Below, piece by piece: positions 30,445 to 39,953 of a DNA stretch of 64,000 nucleotides; position 1 is the first letter of the stretch; the number at the start of each line of letters is the position of its first letter. The position numbers and the translations under genes are program-made. Below the pieces are notes generated by a model that did no database searches, was not told where the DNA came from, and worked only from the letters and a program-made list of their open reading frames with translations. Where the stretch lies: NCBI GenBank assembly GCA_903938485.1, contig CAJADF010000108.1, positions 92,676 to 156,675 of the forward strand, written 5' to 3'. Source of the DNA: an uncultured Methylococcaceae bacterium. Its GTDB lineage: Bacteria > Pseudomonadota > Gammaproteobacteria > Methylococcales > Methylomonadaceae.

Positions 30445-31098
30445 ATGACACAAGATGAATTAAAACAAAAAGTAGCCGAAGCTGCTTTACATTATGTTAA
30501 AGACGTCTCAATTGTAGGCGTTGGTACTGGCTCTACAGTCAAACATTTTATTAATTACCTAGCTGATTTAAAAGGTCAGATTGAAGGCGCTGTATCAAGC
30601 TCTGAAACTACAACTGAGCATTTAAAGAAAGTTGGAATTCCAGTATTAGACTTAAACGCTGTTGGACCTTTAGATGTTTATGTTGATGGTGCTGATGAAG
30701 TTAGCCCTCACAATCATTTAATTAAAGGCGGCGGTGGCGCTTTAACTCGTGAGAAAATCATTGCAGCTGCAAGTAAACAATTTGTTTGTATCGTAGATGA
30801 AAGCAAAATTGTTGATACTTTGGGGGCTTTTGCTTTACCAGTAGAAATTATTCCAATGGCGAGAAGTTATGTTGCTAGAGAATTGGTAAAATTAGGCGGC
30901 CAACCCGTATGGCGTGAAGACTTTGTTACTGACAACCATAACATCATTTTGGATGTACATAATCTATCAATATTAGATCCAATTGAACTTGAAAAAATCA
31001 TCAATAATATAACAGGTGTTGTTGCTAACGGCCTTTTTGCTATGCGCCCAGCTGACATCATATTAATTGGTGGTGGCGCTGAAGTTATCACTCGCTAA
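30445..31098 (+). CDS. rpiA: Ribose-5-phosphate isomerase A
   Basis: Start taken at internal ATG 30445. [63 protein letters not shown]. Confidence 0.95.
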   Translation: MTQDELKQKVAEAALHYVKDVSIVGVGTGSTVKHFINYLADLKGQIEGAVSSSETTTEHLKKVGIPVLDLNAVGPLDVYVDGADEVSPHNHLIKGGGGALTREKIIAAASKQFVCIVDESKIVDTLGAFALPVEIIPMARSYVARELVKLGGQPVWREDFVTDNHNIILDVHNLSILDPIELEKIINNITGVVANGLFAMRPADIILIGGGAEVITR

Positions 31099-31129
31099 TT
31101 TATAAGCTTAGCATCTAAGTTATGCAGTC

Positions 31130-31169
31130 AAAAAAAGGGGGAGTATTTATATACGCCCCCCTTTTTTTT
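31130..31169. terminator. Bidirectional rho-independent terminator between convergent rpiA and gspD
   Basis: AAAAAAAGGGGGAGTAT-TTAT-ATACGCCCCCCTTTTTTTT, near-perfect stem with A-tract and T-tract. Confidence 0.9.
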
Positions 31170-31178
31170 AATTTACTC

Positions 31179-33476
31179 TTATTTTCTAGGTGGTACTGCC
31201 ACTTTATCAGTATCCTGATATATTCCGGTTAATTTACGTTTAAACTCACCAGAAATAACCCTAGAATCCTGCTTACTTTTAACGACTCTTGGGGTAATCA
31301 ATACAACTAACTCTTGCTTAAGCTTATTGTTATCGGTTCCACCAAATAATGATCCTATCAATGGCAAATCATATAACCAAGGGATACCATTTTTACTATT
31401 ATCATTACTTTCATCAATTAAGCCACCTAATACAATAGTCTCTCCATCTTGCACAGCAACAGAGCTATTAATTTCTTTTTTATCTATAGTAGCTGAGGCA
31501 GTAACTCCTATAGTAGTTTTTATAGGCTTACTTACAATCTGACTTAATTTCATAATCACCATACCATTAGCGTTAACTCTCGGAGTTACCTCCAGAGTCA
31601 CACCTGTATCTTTATATTGAATTGAGTTTGATGTTGATAAACCTCCTAATCCAGGTGCAGATGTTGTACCTGTTTGTATAGGAATTTGTTGCCCCACATT
31701 AATTTTAGCCTTCTGATTATTTAGCACCATCAGAGAGGGTGAAGAAATCACATTCACATTACTTGCCGTGGCTTGGGCATTTAAAAGTGCTTGAACAGCT
31801 CCTGAGGTATATATAGCACTCAATCCACCCGTTGCGGCGGCAGCGGCTGCCTGGGCTGTTGCTGTCGTTAAAGAATCGCCTCCTGGCGGAGTAGAAATAC
31901 TACCACCGGCAACACCCTTATGAGCTAAATACCAAGATATACCGTACTTCAATTCATTATTTAAGGATACAGACACAACCGTTGCATCAATTAAAACTTG
32001 TAATGGCATTACATCTAATTGACTAATTACCGGCAAGATAGTTTCATAATCCTGAGCTGAAGCCACAATAATAATTGAATTATTAGCTTCATCAGCAATA
32101 ATTTTAACTTTACCAATATTAGAAATTGAACCTCCGCCAATTCCAGACTCCTTAGGTTGGTCTGCATCTTGATCAACAGCATTTGCAGCAAAAATACCTA
32201 AGTTACTTGAAAACCAGTGACTAGTATCGGATGTGGAATTATTTGAACCACCATCAACATTAGAAGTACTTCCAGAACCAGATGATCCTCCATTATAACT
32301 TGAAGAGCTAGTCCCTCCATTCGATGAACTACCACTTCCTCCACTAGCACCGACACTAGAACTCGATGAATCCTGATTTGAGAGCGTATCGGCAGTTTCC
32401 CCTGGCGCGACCTTAGCGGAAGTATCGCTACTTTTTGAACTAGAAAATATTTGATTTAGCGTAGCCGCTAATTTCTTTGCATCAACATGTTGAACCTTAT
32501 AAACGTTAACACCACCACCTGAAGCCGTATTCGCTTTATCCAATCGAGCAATCCAACTATCTACATCATCCAAATATCTAGCTTGATGAGTAACGGCTAA
32601 AATTGCATTTAAGCGTTTTATGGGTATAAATTGGAAAAAATCTCCATCACTGCCCTTACCTTTTTGAGAAAAAACGCCTTGTAACTCTTTAATAATAGTT
32701 CCAGGATCTACATGTACTAATGTAAATAAACCAAACGATCGACCTTTTAGTACATCAATATCAAAAGTATTAATCATATCAATCACTCTGGCAATTTCAT
32801 CCGCATTGCCAGACGCCACTAAAATATTGCGTTTACCATCAACATTTAAAATGGTCTTTTCTTGCACTAAAGGCTTAATAATATCAACAATATCTTGTAC
32901 GGCCACATTTTTAACTGGTATTACCCGCGTCTGAAATCCCGCTGCTTTAGCTGATAAATCAGAAGTAAATAGTGCATCTGCAGTTGGTTCTATATGGTAA
33001 ATTTTGCCATCTTTCACTAGAGCTGCATTATTCATGCGTAGCACCATTTCCAGAGCAGGCAATAACTCTTCTTTAGTTAAAGGTTCAGTTGTCTGTAAGG
33101 TAACTTTACCCGTCACTTTAGGACTTAAAACATAACTTTGTCCCAAAATATCACTCAACACCACCTTAGCGACTTCACCTAAATCTGCATCATCAAAATT
33201 TAAGCTATATGAGCCTGAACCTTTAGTTCCTAAAGACCGACTCTTTTGTGGAGCGCTTGAAACATATCTATCAGTGCCTGGATAAATCTCTTTATTAGCC
33301 TCAAGCACAGGTGCTTTATTTTCTAATTGATGAAAAACCTCATCTGAATTCTCTTTTTTTACTGGATTCAACTCTAGCTTAGCAACTTGTTTAGGTGATA
33401 ATAATTCACACCCAACAAGAGACAGACTCATTATAAGAGGAGTTAATTTGAAAATTGTTTTCGATTTTTTATTCAT
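31179..33476 (-). CDS. gspD: Type II secretion system secretin GspD
   Basis: Lipoprotein signal (MNKKSKTIFKLTPLIMSLSLVGCELL; start 33476), N-domains, secretin motif VGQQIPIQTG...YKDTGVTLEVTPRVNANG, VVLGGLIDE. Confidence 0.95.
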   Translation of the reverse strand: MNKKSKTIFKLTPLIMSLSLVGCELLSPKQVAKLELNPVKKENSDEVFHQLENKAPVLEANKEIYPGTDRYVSSAPQKSRSLGTKGSGSYSLNFDDADLGEVAKVVLSDILGQSYVLSPKVTGKVTLQTTEPLTKEELLPALEMVLRMNNAALVKDGKIYHIEPTADALFTSDLSAKAAGFQTRVIPVKNVAVQDIVDIIKPLVQEKTILNVDGKRNILVASGNADEIARVIDMINTFDIDVLKGRSFGLFTLVHVDPGTIIKELQGVFSQKGKGSDGDFFQFIPIKRLNAILAVTHQARYLDDVDSWIARLDKANTASGGGVNVYKVQHVDAKKLAATLNQIFSSSKSSDTSAKVAPGETADTLSNQDSSSSSVGASGGSGSSSNGGTSSSSYNGGSSGSGSTSNVDGGSNNSTSDTSHWFSSNLGIFAANAVDQDADQPKESGIGGGSISNIGKVKIIADEANNSIIIVASAQDYETILPVISQLDVMPLQVLIDATVVSVSLNNELKYGISWYLAHKGVAGGSISTPPGGDSLTTATAQAAAAAATGGLSAIYTSGAVQALLNAQATASNVNVISSPSLMVLNNQKAKINVGQQIPIQTGTTSAPGLGGLSTSNSIQYKDTGVTLEVTPRVNANGMVIMKLSQIVSKPIKTTIGVTASATIDKKEINSSVAVQDGETIVLGGLIDESNDNSKNGIPWLYDLPLIGSLFGGTDNNKLKQELVVLITPRVVKSKQDSRVISGEFKRKLTGIYQDTDKVAVPPRK

Positions 33477-34071
33477 TTGAATTCTCAGGATCGGCTTCAT
33501 CGGGTGCCTGACTATCTACTGGAGGCGTATTAGGCGAATTGGTTATATTGTTTTTTCTGGATGGATGTTTATTTTTTATTTTCCTTAATAATAATTCTTT
33601 TGATTGAATGCCTTGTGTAAAAATAACTCTATCAGGATATATTTCTGTCAATTTCCAACCATCAAGTTCAGCATCTTTATTAATTTTCCTGTATTTATCT
33701 TTGGGTGTCTTTGATGCAGTGCGAGAAAGAAATGCCGATAATCCATTTTGAGTAGAATAAACTCCACTTAAGTCCCATTCAAAAACAACAGGTACGAGAG
33801 CAGTATTCTGAATTTCCTCTGGAGTTGGCTCAGCAACAGGTCGTCTCCCTTTAATAAATAAAGGTCTAGCAACCAAATCGGCATAACTCTCTTCATTAGT
33901 TAAATGAAGATCAATATGAGGCATTTCATCTTGCACACTTTTAGTTTCAACCGCGCTAAGCGATGCTAAAGTAACCGATTGAGACCATAAAGCAAACAAC
34001 CATTCACCTAATATAATTAAAATACAGGCTAAACAAATTGATAATAAAAAAGATATTAATTTTGTATTCAT
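33469..34071 (-). CDS. T2SS GspC/XpsN-like inner-membrane protein
   Basis: 200 aa, N-terminal TM helix, small periplasmic domain (VVFEWDLSGVYSTQNGLSAFLSR...LDGWKLTEIYPDRVIF); position between gspM and gspD. Confidence 0.75.
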   Translation of the reverse strand: MNTKLISFLLSICLACILIILGEWLFALWSQSVTLASLSAVETKSVQDEMPHIDLHLTNEESYADLVARPLFIKGRRPVAEPTPEEIQNTALVPVVFEWDLSGVYSTQNGLSAFLSRTASKTPKDKYRKINKDAELDGWKLTEIYPDRVIFTQGIQSKELLLRKIKNKHPSRKNNITNSPNTPPVDSQAPDEADPENSNE

Positions 34072-34673
34072 TAGGCTGGATTTCTCATAAAACTAACCGC
34101 CTGAAAATTTACATTTAAATCATTACTTGCATCCATTTGCTTAGTGACTCTATTTCTTGTCGCTCGCATTGGTCTTATATCTATCTGATTAACAATAATT
34201 AATGGTTCTGATGTTTCTATTTTATATAAAACCTTACGTAATACTTGGCTATTTCCTGTCATTCTGACGCTTACGGTTATTCGCTTAAATTTTTCTTTAT
34301 TACTCACAGGCAAGGCTTGAGTACTGCTTAATTGTCCACCCGCTTCAATAATAGCTTTTTTTATAAACTCTTGCATATCAGCAGATGCTAATGCATCAGT
34401 CGTTTGCAAATTGAAATAACCCTGATTATCTTGGGCTTGATTAATATTAGCCATACTCGCCGAAATAAGGTCCGCTTTAGCCAAAATACGCTCATATTTT
34501 TGAAGCTTGAAGACTAAGTTTGTTTTAGTATCGTTTAAATCGATTGCTTTACTAATTAATGGCGTAACAATAACTAATATTATAACGAGAATAACAAAAA
34601 AAAATATTGTCAACGCCATACTGCGTTGTTGAACTGCCGGCGATGAAAAATCTATTTTTTTAAAATTAATCAT
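34071..34673 (-). CDS. gspM: T2SS GspM-like protein
   Basis: 200 aa, N-terminal TM, C-terminal ferredoxin-like region (ISVRMTGNSQVLRKVLYKIETSEPLIIVNQIDIRP); operon position. Confidence 0.8.
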   Translation of the reverse strand: MINFKKIDFSSPAVQQRSMALTIFFFVILVIILVIVTPLISKAIDLNDTKTNLVFKLQKYERILAKADLISASMANINQAQDNQGYFNLQTTDALASADMQEFIKKAIIEAGGQLSSTQALPVSNKEKFKRITVSVRMTGNSQVLRKVLYKIETSEPLIIVNQIDIRPMRATRNRVTKQMDASNDLNVNFQAVSFMRNPA

Positions 34674-35772
34674 GACTTTTAGCTTCCGACTTAGCTAAAT
34701 CAACTGTTATTTGAAAACGTTCTGTTGAAGTTACTCTATCTTGAGTCACCGGTGATGCAAAACGGGCATTTACAAATATATCAGATCCCTCGAGTGTTGC
34801 TAATAAAGCTGAAGCAGTTGGTGACTCTCCTTGTATTTGTAGATGCCCCTCTGAATATTGAACATAACTTAACGTTGTATCATCTTTTAGTAATGTGCTT
34901 AAAGTATTCAACATCTCAACCAAATCCGGTGAAGCGCTTTTTTCCTTAATTAACTGATTAGTTTCATCAATGACTGCATCGATTGTTGCTTGCATCGCTT
35001 TAACTTTTTTAGCGTCTTTCTCTAAAGAGGCCGCTTTTATACTTAATGCATCAACAGCTTGATATTCAAAAAAAACCGGCATAGCAAGTACTAATAACAA
35101 CAATAATGCAGTTAAACCTAATAATGAACCATGAACTAAACGCGGTAACTTGGCTTTTTTTTGTCTCAATCTAACAGGCAATAAGTTATATCCCTCTTCA
35201 AGATCAAAAAGATTATTTGGGGATCCATGATAATCAACATATGAGGGCGATAAACCTATTGCTTGAATATCTTCATACAAGCCATCAAGTAACTCACGTG
35301 TTGTTAATATCACCATAACTCTAATCTGTCCTGATTCATCTATTCCTGATAACTGCTTAACAGCAAAATAAACCTGTTCCGGTTTAAAGGGTGTATATCT
35401 ATCAAGCTCATAAGATACAACCTGTGATAAGTTTTCTTTAGCCGCCGCAGGTAAACTCAATTCTTTTTGTATAGCGTCCTGCGCAGACAATCGTAAAACA
35501 ACACTCGCTTTAGATAAGCGCTCATCCTTTTCATTTAGGCTTTGTAAATCAATTGCCTTATCACCACGAGCCACGCTACAAAGAAATTCTTCATGCCCAG
35601 CACAATAAAAACTTAATACAAAATGTTCGCCGTTTTTACTAACAATAATAACTCCATTACTATCATTGATGATCTGCTTTATTTTTTGAGGTATTAGGAA
35701 ATCGAGTTCACGCTTCCACCATCTTAAAAACTGCTTAAAATTTAAATCAATTGTTGAGTTCAGGTTCAGCAT
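34666..35772 (-). CDS. gspL: T2SS GspL/PilN-like assembly protein
   Basis: 368 aa actin-like N-terminal region (LSLPAAAKENLSQVVSYELDRYTPFKPEQVYFAV), TM helix, PilN-like C-terminus. Confidence 0.85.
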   Translation of the reverse strand: MLNLNSTIDLNFKQFLRWWKRELDFLIPQKIKQIINDSNGVIIVSKNGEHFVLSFYCAGHEEFLCSVARGDKAIDLQSLNEKDERLSKASVVLRLSAQDAIQKELSLPAAAKENLSQVVSYELDRYTPFKPEQVYFAVKQLSGIDESGQIRVMVILTTRELLDGLYEDIQAIGLSPSYVDYHGSPNNLFDLEEGYNLLPVRLRQKKAKLPRLVHGSLLGLTALLLLLVLAMPVFFEYQAVDALSIKAASLEKDAKKVKAMQATIDAVIDETNQLIKEKSASPDLVEMLNTLSTLLKDDTTLSYVQYSEGHLQIQGESPTASALLATLEGSDIFVNARFASPVTQDRVTSTERFQITVDLAKSEAKSHD

Positions 35773-36706
35773 ATTGTTTTACTAATAATTCACTCATAAC
35801 ATCAGAGAATAAAGACTTATTATTTATTTTAGCTTGTTGCCATTTCATTACTTGGAATGGACTCGCATCTTTACCTTCAGGCTTTTTTATTACTACATTT
35901 AAACTTGCTTTTGAGTCTCCCGCTAAAAAAGCCTCAGAGATAACAGTTACTATATTAATTTTACCGGAGGACGCACTTTTTAATCCGGGAGCCAAAGGCA
36001 TTGCTGGTAAAGGTAAATTGTTTCTAGCACTTTCTGTTCTCGCCAAAACATAGGCATCAATCATTTCCTGATCTAAACCAGAAATAGTTTGCAATACCTC
36101 TTTAGTTGCAACTTGTAAATTTACCTGTGGCTGCCCTGAATATACCGTAACTAATGGCTCTATCCATGAAAAAATAGTCTTATCCATACCCAAAACCAAC
36201 TGTAATTCTTCCACAGATTCAAATGGTTTATTTTTAGGCTCGTAAGAGAGACCCTCATCTTGATACTCTGCTTTTTCAGCACCATTAATGCTTACCAAAT
36301 CATCCGGATCACGCCAATCAATAATCGCACCCACTAACTTACTTTGGAGCTCTTCATCAATAGGTGCATTTATCATTAATTTTTGTAACAAAACTTGATC
36401 AGACTTGTTAAGATCTATTTTACCTGTTTCAGCTTCTAGTCGTATTCGTATTTTTGCATTGTTAGCCAAAATCTCATAAACACTACCATCTGCCCGCCAA
36501 GCCTTAGTAAGATCCTGATTTAATAACATCATTTCAGCTATTGCTATACCAGACTCAGCTATGGCCTTTGCTTCGGCATTATTTTTTATAATAGCAGTGA
36601 TGGTAGTCTCTCTTCGCATACTTAGAGCAAAACTCCCTGCCATTATCATCAATAAACTTAGCACCCAAAGGACTAAGACTAAGGCAACTCCATTTTGGCT
36701 TTTCAC
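35747..36706 (-). CDS. gspK: T2SS minor pseudopilin GspK
   Basis: 319 aa; NGVALVLVLWVLSLLMIMAGSFALSMRRE N-terminus, TGKIDLNKSD, IDWRDPDD. Confidence 0.93.
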   Translation of the reverse strand: MKSQNGVALVLVLWVLSLLMIMAGSFALSMRRETTITAIIKNNAEAKAIAESGIAIAEMMLLNQDLTKAWRADGSVYEILANNAKIRIRLEAETGKIDLNKSDQVLLQKLMINAPIDEELQSKLVGAIIDWRDPDDLVSINGAEKAEYQDEGLSYEPKNKPFESVEELQLVLGMDKTIFSWIEPLVTVYSGQPQVNLQVATKEVLQTISGLDQEMIDAYVLARTESARNNLPLPAMPLAPGLKSASSGKINIVTVISEAFLAGDSKASLNVVIKKPEGKDASPFQVMKWQQAKINNKSLFSDVMSELLVKQYAEPELNN

Positions 36707-37356
36707 AAGCCAACTCCAGGAGCATTGTTATTAGCACTATCAACAGGAGGGACTGTAACTTTCAAATCAACGATTATCTCAGGCCAATAAATGCCATTCG
36801 TCAATTCTATTTTTATTTTAACTAAACGAGGTAATGTTGATTTACCAACCCAATCTTCAACCCATACACCTTCACTAGCCGAGTCATCTGCACCAAAGTA
36901 TGCTATGTTAAATGCTTTTACATGCTTTATTAATGTTACCTCTTCAATTGCAGACTCATCATTTTCTAAACCAGTTCCAAAAGGCATAAGACTTACATTA
37001 ATATCGGCATCCTCACTAGCGTCATCAAAGATCACTGAAAATAATTGTAACCCCATTCGACCTGCACTAGCGGGAAAGGCTGACACAAAATGTAAAGTGT
37101 GTGAATTGGCCTGAAAGGAAAATGTCTTTTCTTCAGTCCCACCATCATTCCACAACGGCCTAGCCACAGACAAATGCTGTTGAAAAAAATTATATACAAC
37201 CGCCATTTCATTTACGTTTGTTATTTTACTTTCACCTTTTTCCCAACTATCCGCACAAATCTTTAAACTGGTAAAGAGTAAAACAACCATTATGCTTAAA
37301 AGAGTCATGCCGATAAGCACTTCAATTAACGTAAAGCCATTAGACCTTGACTTCAT
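36703..37356 (-). CDS. gspJ: T2SS minor pseudopilin GspJ
   Basis: Prepilin motif SNGFTLIEVLIGMTLLSIMVVLLF. Confidence 0.9.
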   Translation of the reverse strand: MKSRSNGFTLIEVLIGMTLLSIMVVLLFTSLKICADSWEKGESKITNVNEMAVVYNFFQQHLSVARPLWNDGGTEEKTFSFQANSHTLHFVSAFPASAGRMGLQLFSVIFDDASEDADINVSLMPFGTGLENDESAIEEVTLIKHVKAFNIAYFGADDSASEGVWVEDWVGKSTLPRLVKIKIELTNGIYWPEIIVDLKVTVPPVDSANNNAPGVGL

Positions 37357-37414
37357 TATCCGACCCAATTAAGTTCACAGGCACATTATTAAAAGCAAAA
37401 AAAACCATAGGTCA

Positions 37415-37828
37415 TTATTGTGAGCCTTTAGTCAATTTTATAGTCGTCAATTGTAATTGCCTCGTATTAAACCTATTAGCTTGCCAACTTACGATAACTT
37501 TTACTTTAAAAAGTTCAGCGAGTTTAGAAGATACATCATTATTAGCCGAATCAAAAAAATACGGTGTAACAGTAACTAACCAATCATATTTGTCATTCTC
37601 AACACCAGATTCTTCGCCTTCCCGCAAAGATGACTCTGTACCGGTCCTTGACATTAAACCCTCTGCCAATTGAACTGCAACTGTATAATCTTCTGAAACC
37701 ATTGCAGTATTTACGCCACCAGAAAAAATCTTAAGTAAAATACCTAGTGACAGCGCCAATATAGAAAAGGCAATAACTATTTCCAACAAAGAAAATCCCT
37801 GTTGTTTGCTAACGGACATTTTTATCAT
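37415..37828 (-). CDS. gspI: T2SS minor pseudopilin GspI
   Basis: Prepilin motif QQGFSLLEIVIAFSILALSLGILL. Confidence 0.9.
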   Translation of the reverse strand: MIKMSVSKQQGFSLLEIVIAFSILALSLGILLKIFSGGVNTAMVSEDYTVAVQLAEGLMSRTGTESSLREGEESGVENDKYDWLVTVTPYFFDSANNDVSSKLAELFKVKVIVSWQANRFNTRQLQLTTIKLTKGSQ

Positions 37829-38273
37829 TTAATTCAATTTGCCCTGTTAACCAATTAACATCTATTTGCCAAGACAACGCACCTTGTTTTAAGATAACTC
37901 GACCTCCAGTTGAAGAGCCGTCTGAAAAAAAACGCACTCCAGCCAAAGTTTGTCCCTTCGTTTGACTTTTTGCTGTAACAACAGTAATACCAATTGAATT
38001 TGGAATATGGTAAATCTTATCGCGTCGACTAACTTTATAGGTATTAGTTTCAAGATCAATTAGAACGCTCATTTCTTGGTGTGAGATTAAAGCCTCACCT
38101 CGCGCAAATCGTAATGCTGAGACCAAATCTCTAGCAGCAATTTTAACTTTTGTTGCATCATTTCCAGATGACAAGTTAAGACTAACAACTGAAAAACCCA
38201 AAACAATAACAAACAATACAACTATTAATTCTAATAGGGTAAAACCATTATTTTTTTTTGTAGATACAGACAT
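37809..38273 (-). CDS. gspH: T2SS minor pseudopilin GspH
   Basis: Prepilin motif NNGFTLLELIVVLFVIVLGFSVV, ALRFARGEALIS. Confidence 0.9.
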   Translation of the reverse strand: MSVSTKKNNGFTLLELIVVLFVIVLGFSVVSLNLSSGNDATKVKIAARDLVSALRFARGEALISHQEMSVLIDLETNTYKVSRRDKIYHIPNSIGITVVTAKSQTKGQTLAGVRFFSDGSSTGGRVILKQGALSWQIDVNWLTGQIELNDKNVR

Positions 38274-38298
38274 ATTGCCTCTGTGTAATAACAGAAAG

Positions 38299-38727
38299 CT
38301 ATTCCCAACTAACTATGTCTTGATCTTCGCCAGCACCGCCTTCTCTTCCATCTGAACCATACGTAAAAATATCAAACTTCCCATGTTCTCCTGGGAAAAC
38401 ATAATGGTATTCATTTTGCCATGGATCTAATGGAATTTTAGTCTTACCTAAATAAGGCCCATTCCAATGTTTTGCATTATCCGGTGCCTCAACTAAAGCC
38501 TGCAACCCTTGCTCACTAGTTGGATAACTTCCCATATCTAATTTATACATATCCAATGTGGCAGATAAATCTTCAATTTGAACTTTAGCAGCTTTAGTCT
38601 TGGACTCACCCATATGTTTCATTACTTGTGGACCCACTATGCCCGCTAACATAGCAATAATACCTAACACGACTAATAACTCAAGTAAGGTAAAACCACG
38701 TTGTCTACTATTTCTTAAATTTTTCAT
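38299..38727 (-). CDS. gspG: T2SS major pseudopilin GspG
   Basis: QRGFTLLELLVVLGIIAMLAGIVGPQVM; MGSYPTSEQGLQALV; DPWQNEYHYVFPGEHGKFDIFTYGSDGREGGAGEDQDI. Confidence 0.97.
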   Translation of the reverse strand: MKNLRNSRQRGFTLLELLVVLGIIAMLAGIVGPQVMKHMGESKTKAAKVQIEDLSATLDMYKLDMGSYPTSEQGLQALVEAPDNAKHWNGPYLGKTKIPLDPWQNEYHYVFPGEHGKFDIFTYGSDGREGGAGEDQDIVSWE

Positions 38728-38740
38728 TATTATTTTTCCA

Positions 38741-39952
38741 TTAAAATGCCAAATCATTAACACTCAAAATTGCCAGCAAAATTGATACTATAATTCCCGC
38801 AATCATTAGTCCTAAAGTAATTATTAACATGGGCTCGAGAAACGCCAATAATCGTTGGATTGCTACCCGTAATTGTTTATCATATATCGTAGCTATTCTA
38901 AGCAACATTTCTTCTAAACGTCCTGTTTCTTCACCCATTTTTATCATTTGCAGAGCCATTTTAGGCAATAAAGATTTTTCTTGTAACGCGTCAGATAAAT
39001 TCTTACCTTGCTTTAATTGAGCTTCAGCATTAGATATGGTTTCAGCTAAAACCAAATTATCAACAGTTTCTCTAACAATAACTAAAGCAGAGATAATGGA
39101 CACGCCATTACCTAATAATGTTCCCAGTGTTCGACTGATATTTGCAGTTTCTTTATTGGTAATAATAGTACCGGCTAAAGGTAATTTTAAAAAATATCCA
39201 TCCCATACTTTTTTTCTTATTGGATCTGCCATTTGATATTTCATATAACTAGAAATAACTAGAAATCCTACCAATAAAGCCCACCAATAATTTTGTAACC
39301 ACTCCGCCAAACCAACCACTATTTGTGTCGATACTGGTAGTGCTTTACCAGCACTCTCAAACATCTCTGTAAACTGGGGCACTACAAATGTCAGCATTAT
39401 AAATAATGATGCTAATGACATGATCAATAAAATAACGGGATAAATTAATGCCGTACTAACGGTTTCTTTTAACTCTTGCGAACGCTCTAAGTACTCTGCT
39501 AATCTGGTCAAAACCTCATCCAAACTACCACCCGCCTCACCTGCACGTATCATATTTAAGTAAAACTTAGTAAAAACACCTTGCTGTTGCTCTAGCGCAT
39601 CTGCTAATGACACCCCGCCTTTTACTTTTTCTAGTACTTTAGCAATTAATTTTGTTAATCGTTCATTATCTTCAGTTAAATCCATTAAGACAAATAAAGC
39701 CTTATCAATAGGTAAACCAGATTCTAACAATGTCGCTAACTCACCCGTAAAAAAAACTATGTCTTTAGAGGATAATTTTGATTTATTGGAGCCAATTCCT
39801 AGAAAAGACCTACTATTAGCTGTTGTTACTTTAATGGGTATATACCCTTCAGACTGCAAAATACTAATTAAAGTTTTATCATCAACTGCATCTCTAACGC
39901 CTTCTTCTGTTTCTCCTACACCATTAATTACTTTATAAGAAAATAATGGCAT
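38741..39952 (-). CDS. gspF: T2SS inner-membrane platform protein GspF
   Basis: 403 aa; YMKYQM...GTIITNKETANISRTLGTLLGNGVSIISAL, MIRAGEAGGSLDEVL, MIKMGEETGRLEEML. Confidence 0.96.
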   Translation of the reverse strand: MPLFSYKVINGVGETEEGVRDAVDDKTLISILQSEGYIPIKVTTANSRSFLGIGSNKSKLSSKDIVFFTGELATLLESGLPIDKALFVLMDLTEDNERLTKLIAKVLEKVKGGVSLADALEQQQGVFTKFYLNMIRAGEAGGSLDEVLTRLAEYLERSQELKETVSTALIYPVILLIMSLASLFIMLTFVVPQFTEMFESAGKALPVSTQIVVGLAEWLQNYWWALLVGFLVISSYMKYQMADPIRKKVWDGYFLKLPLAGTIITNKETANISRTLGTLLGNGVSIISALVIVRETVDNLVLAETISNAEAQLKQGKNLSDALQEKSLLPKMALQMIKMGEETGRLEEMLLRIATIYDKQLRVAIQRLLAFLEPMLIITLGLMIAGIIVSILLAILSVNDLAF

Positions 39953-39953
39953 C

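Noticed and set aside
37347-37673. + strand ORFs antisense to the T2SS operon (also 31327-31542, 34725-34949, 35751-36053, 36791-37114, 38600-38785, 38829-39020, 39036-39236, 41429-41620)
   Set aside because: All antisense to well-supported gsp genes and without recognisable domains.
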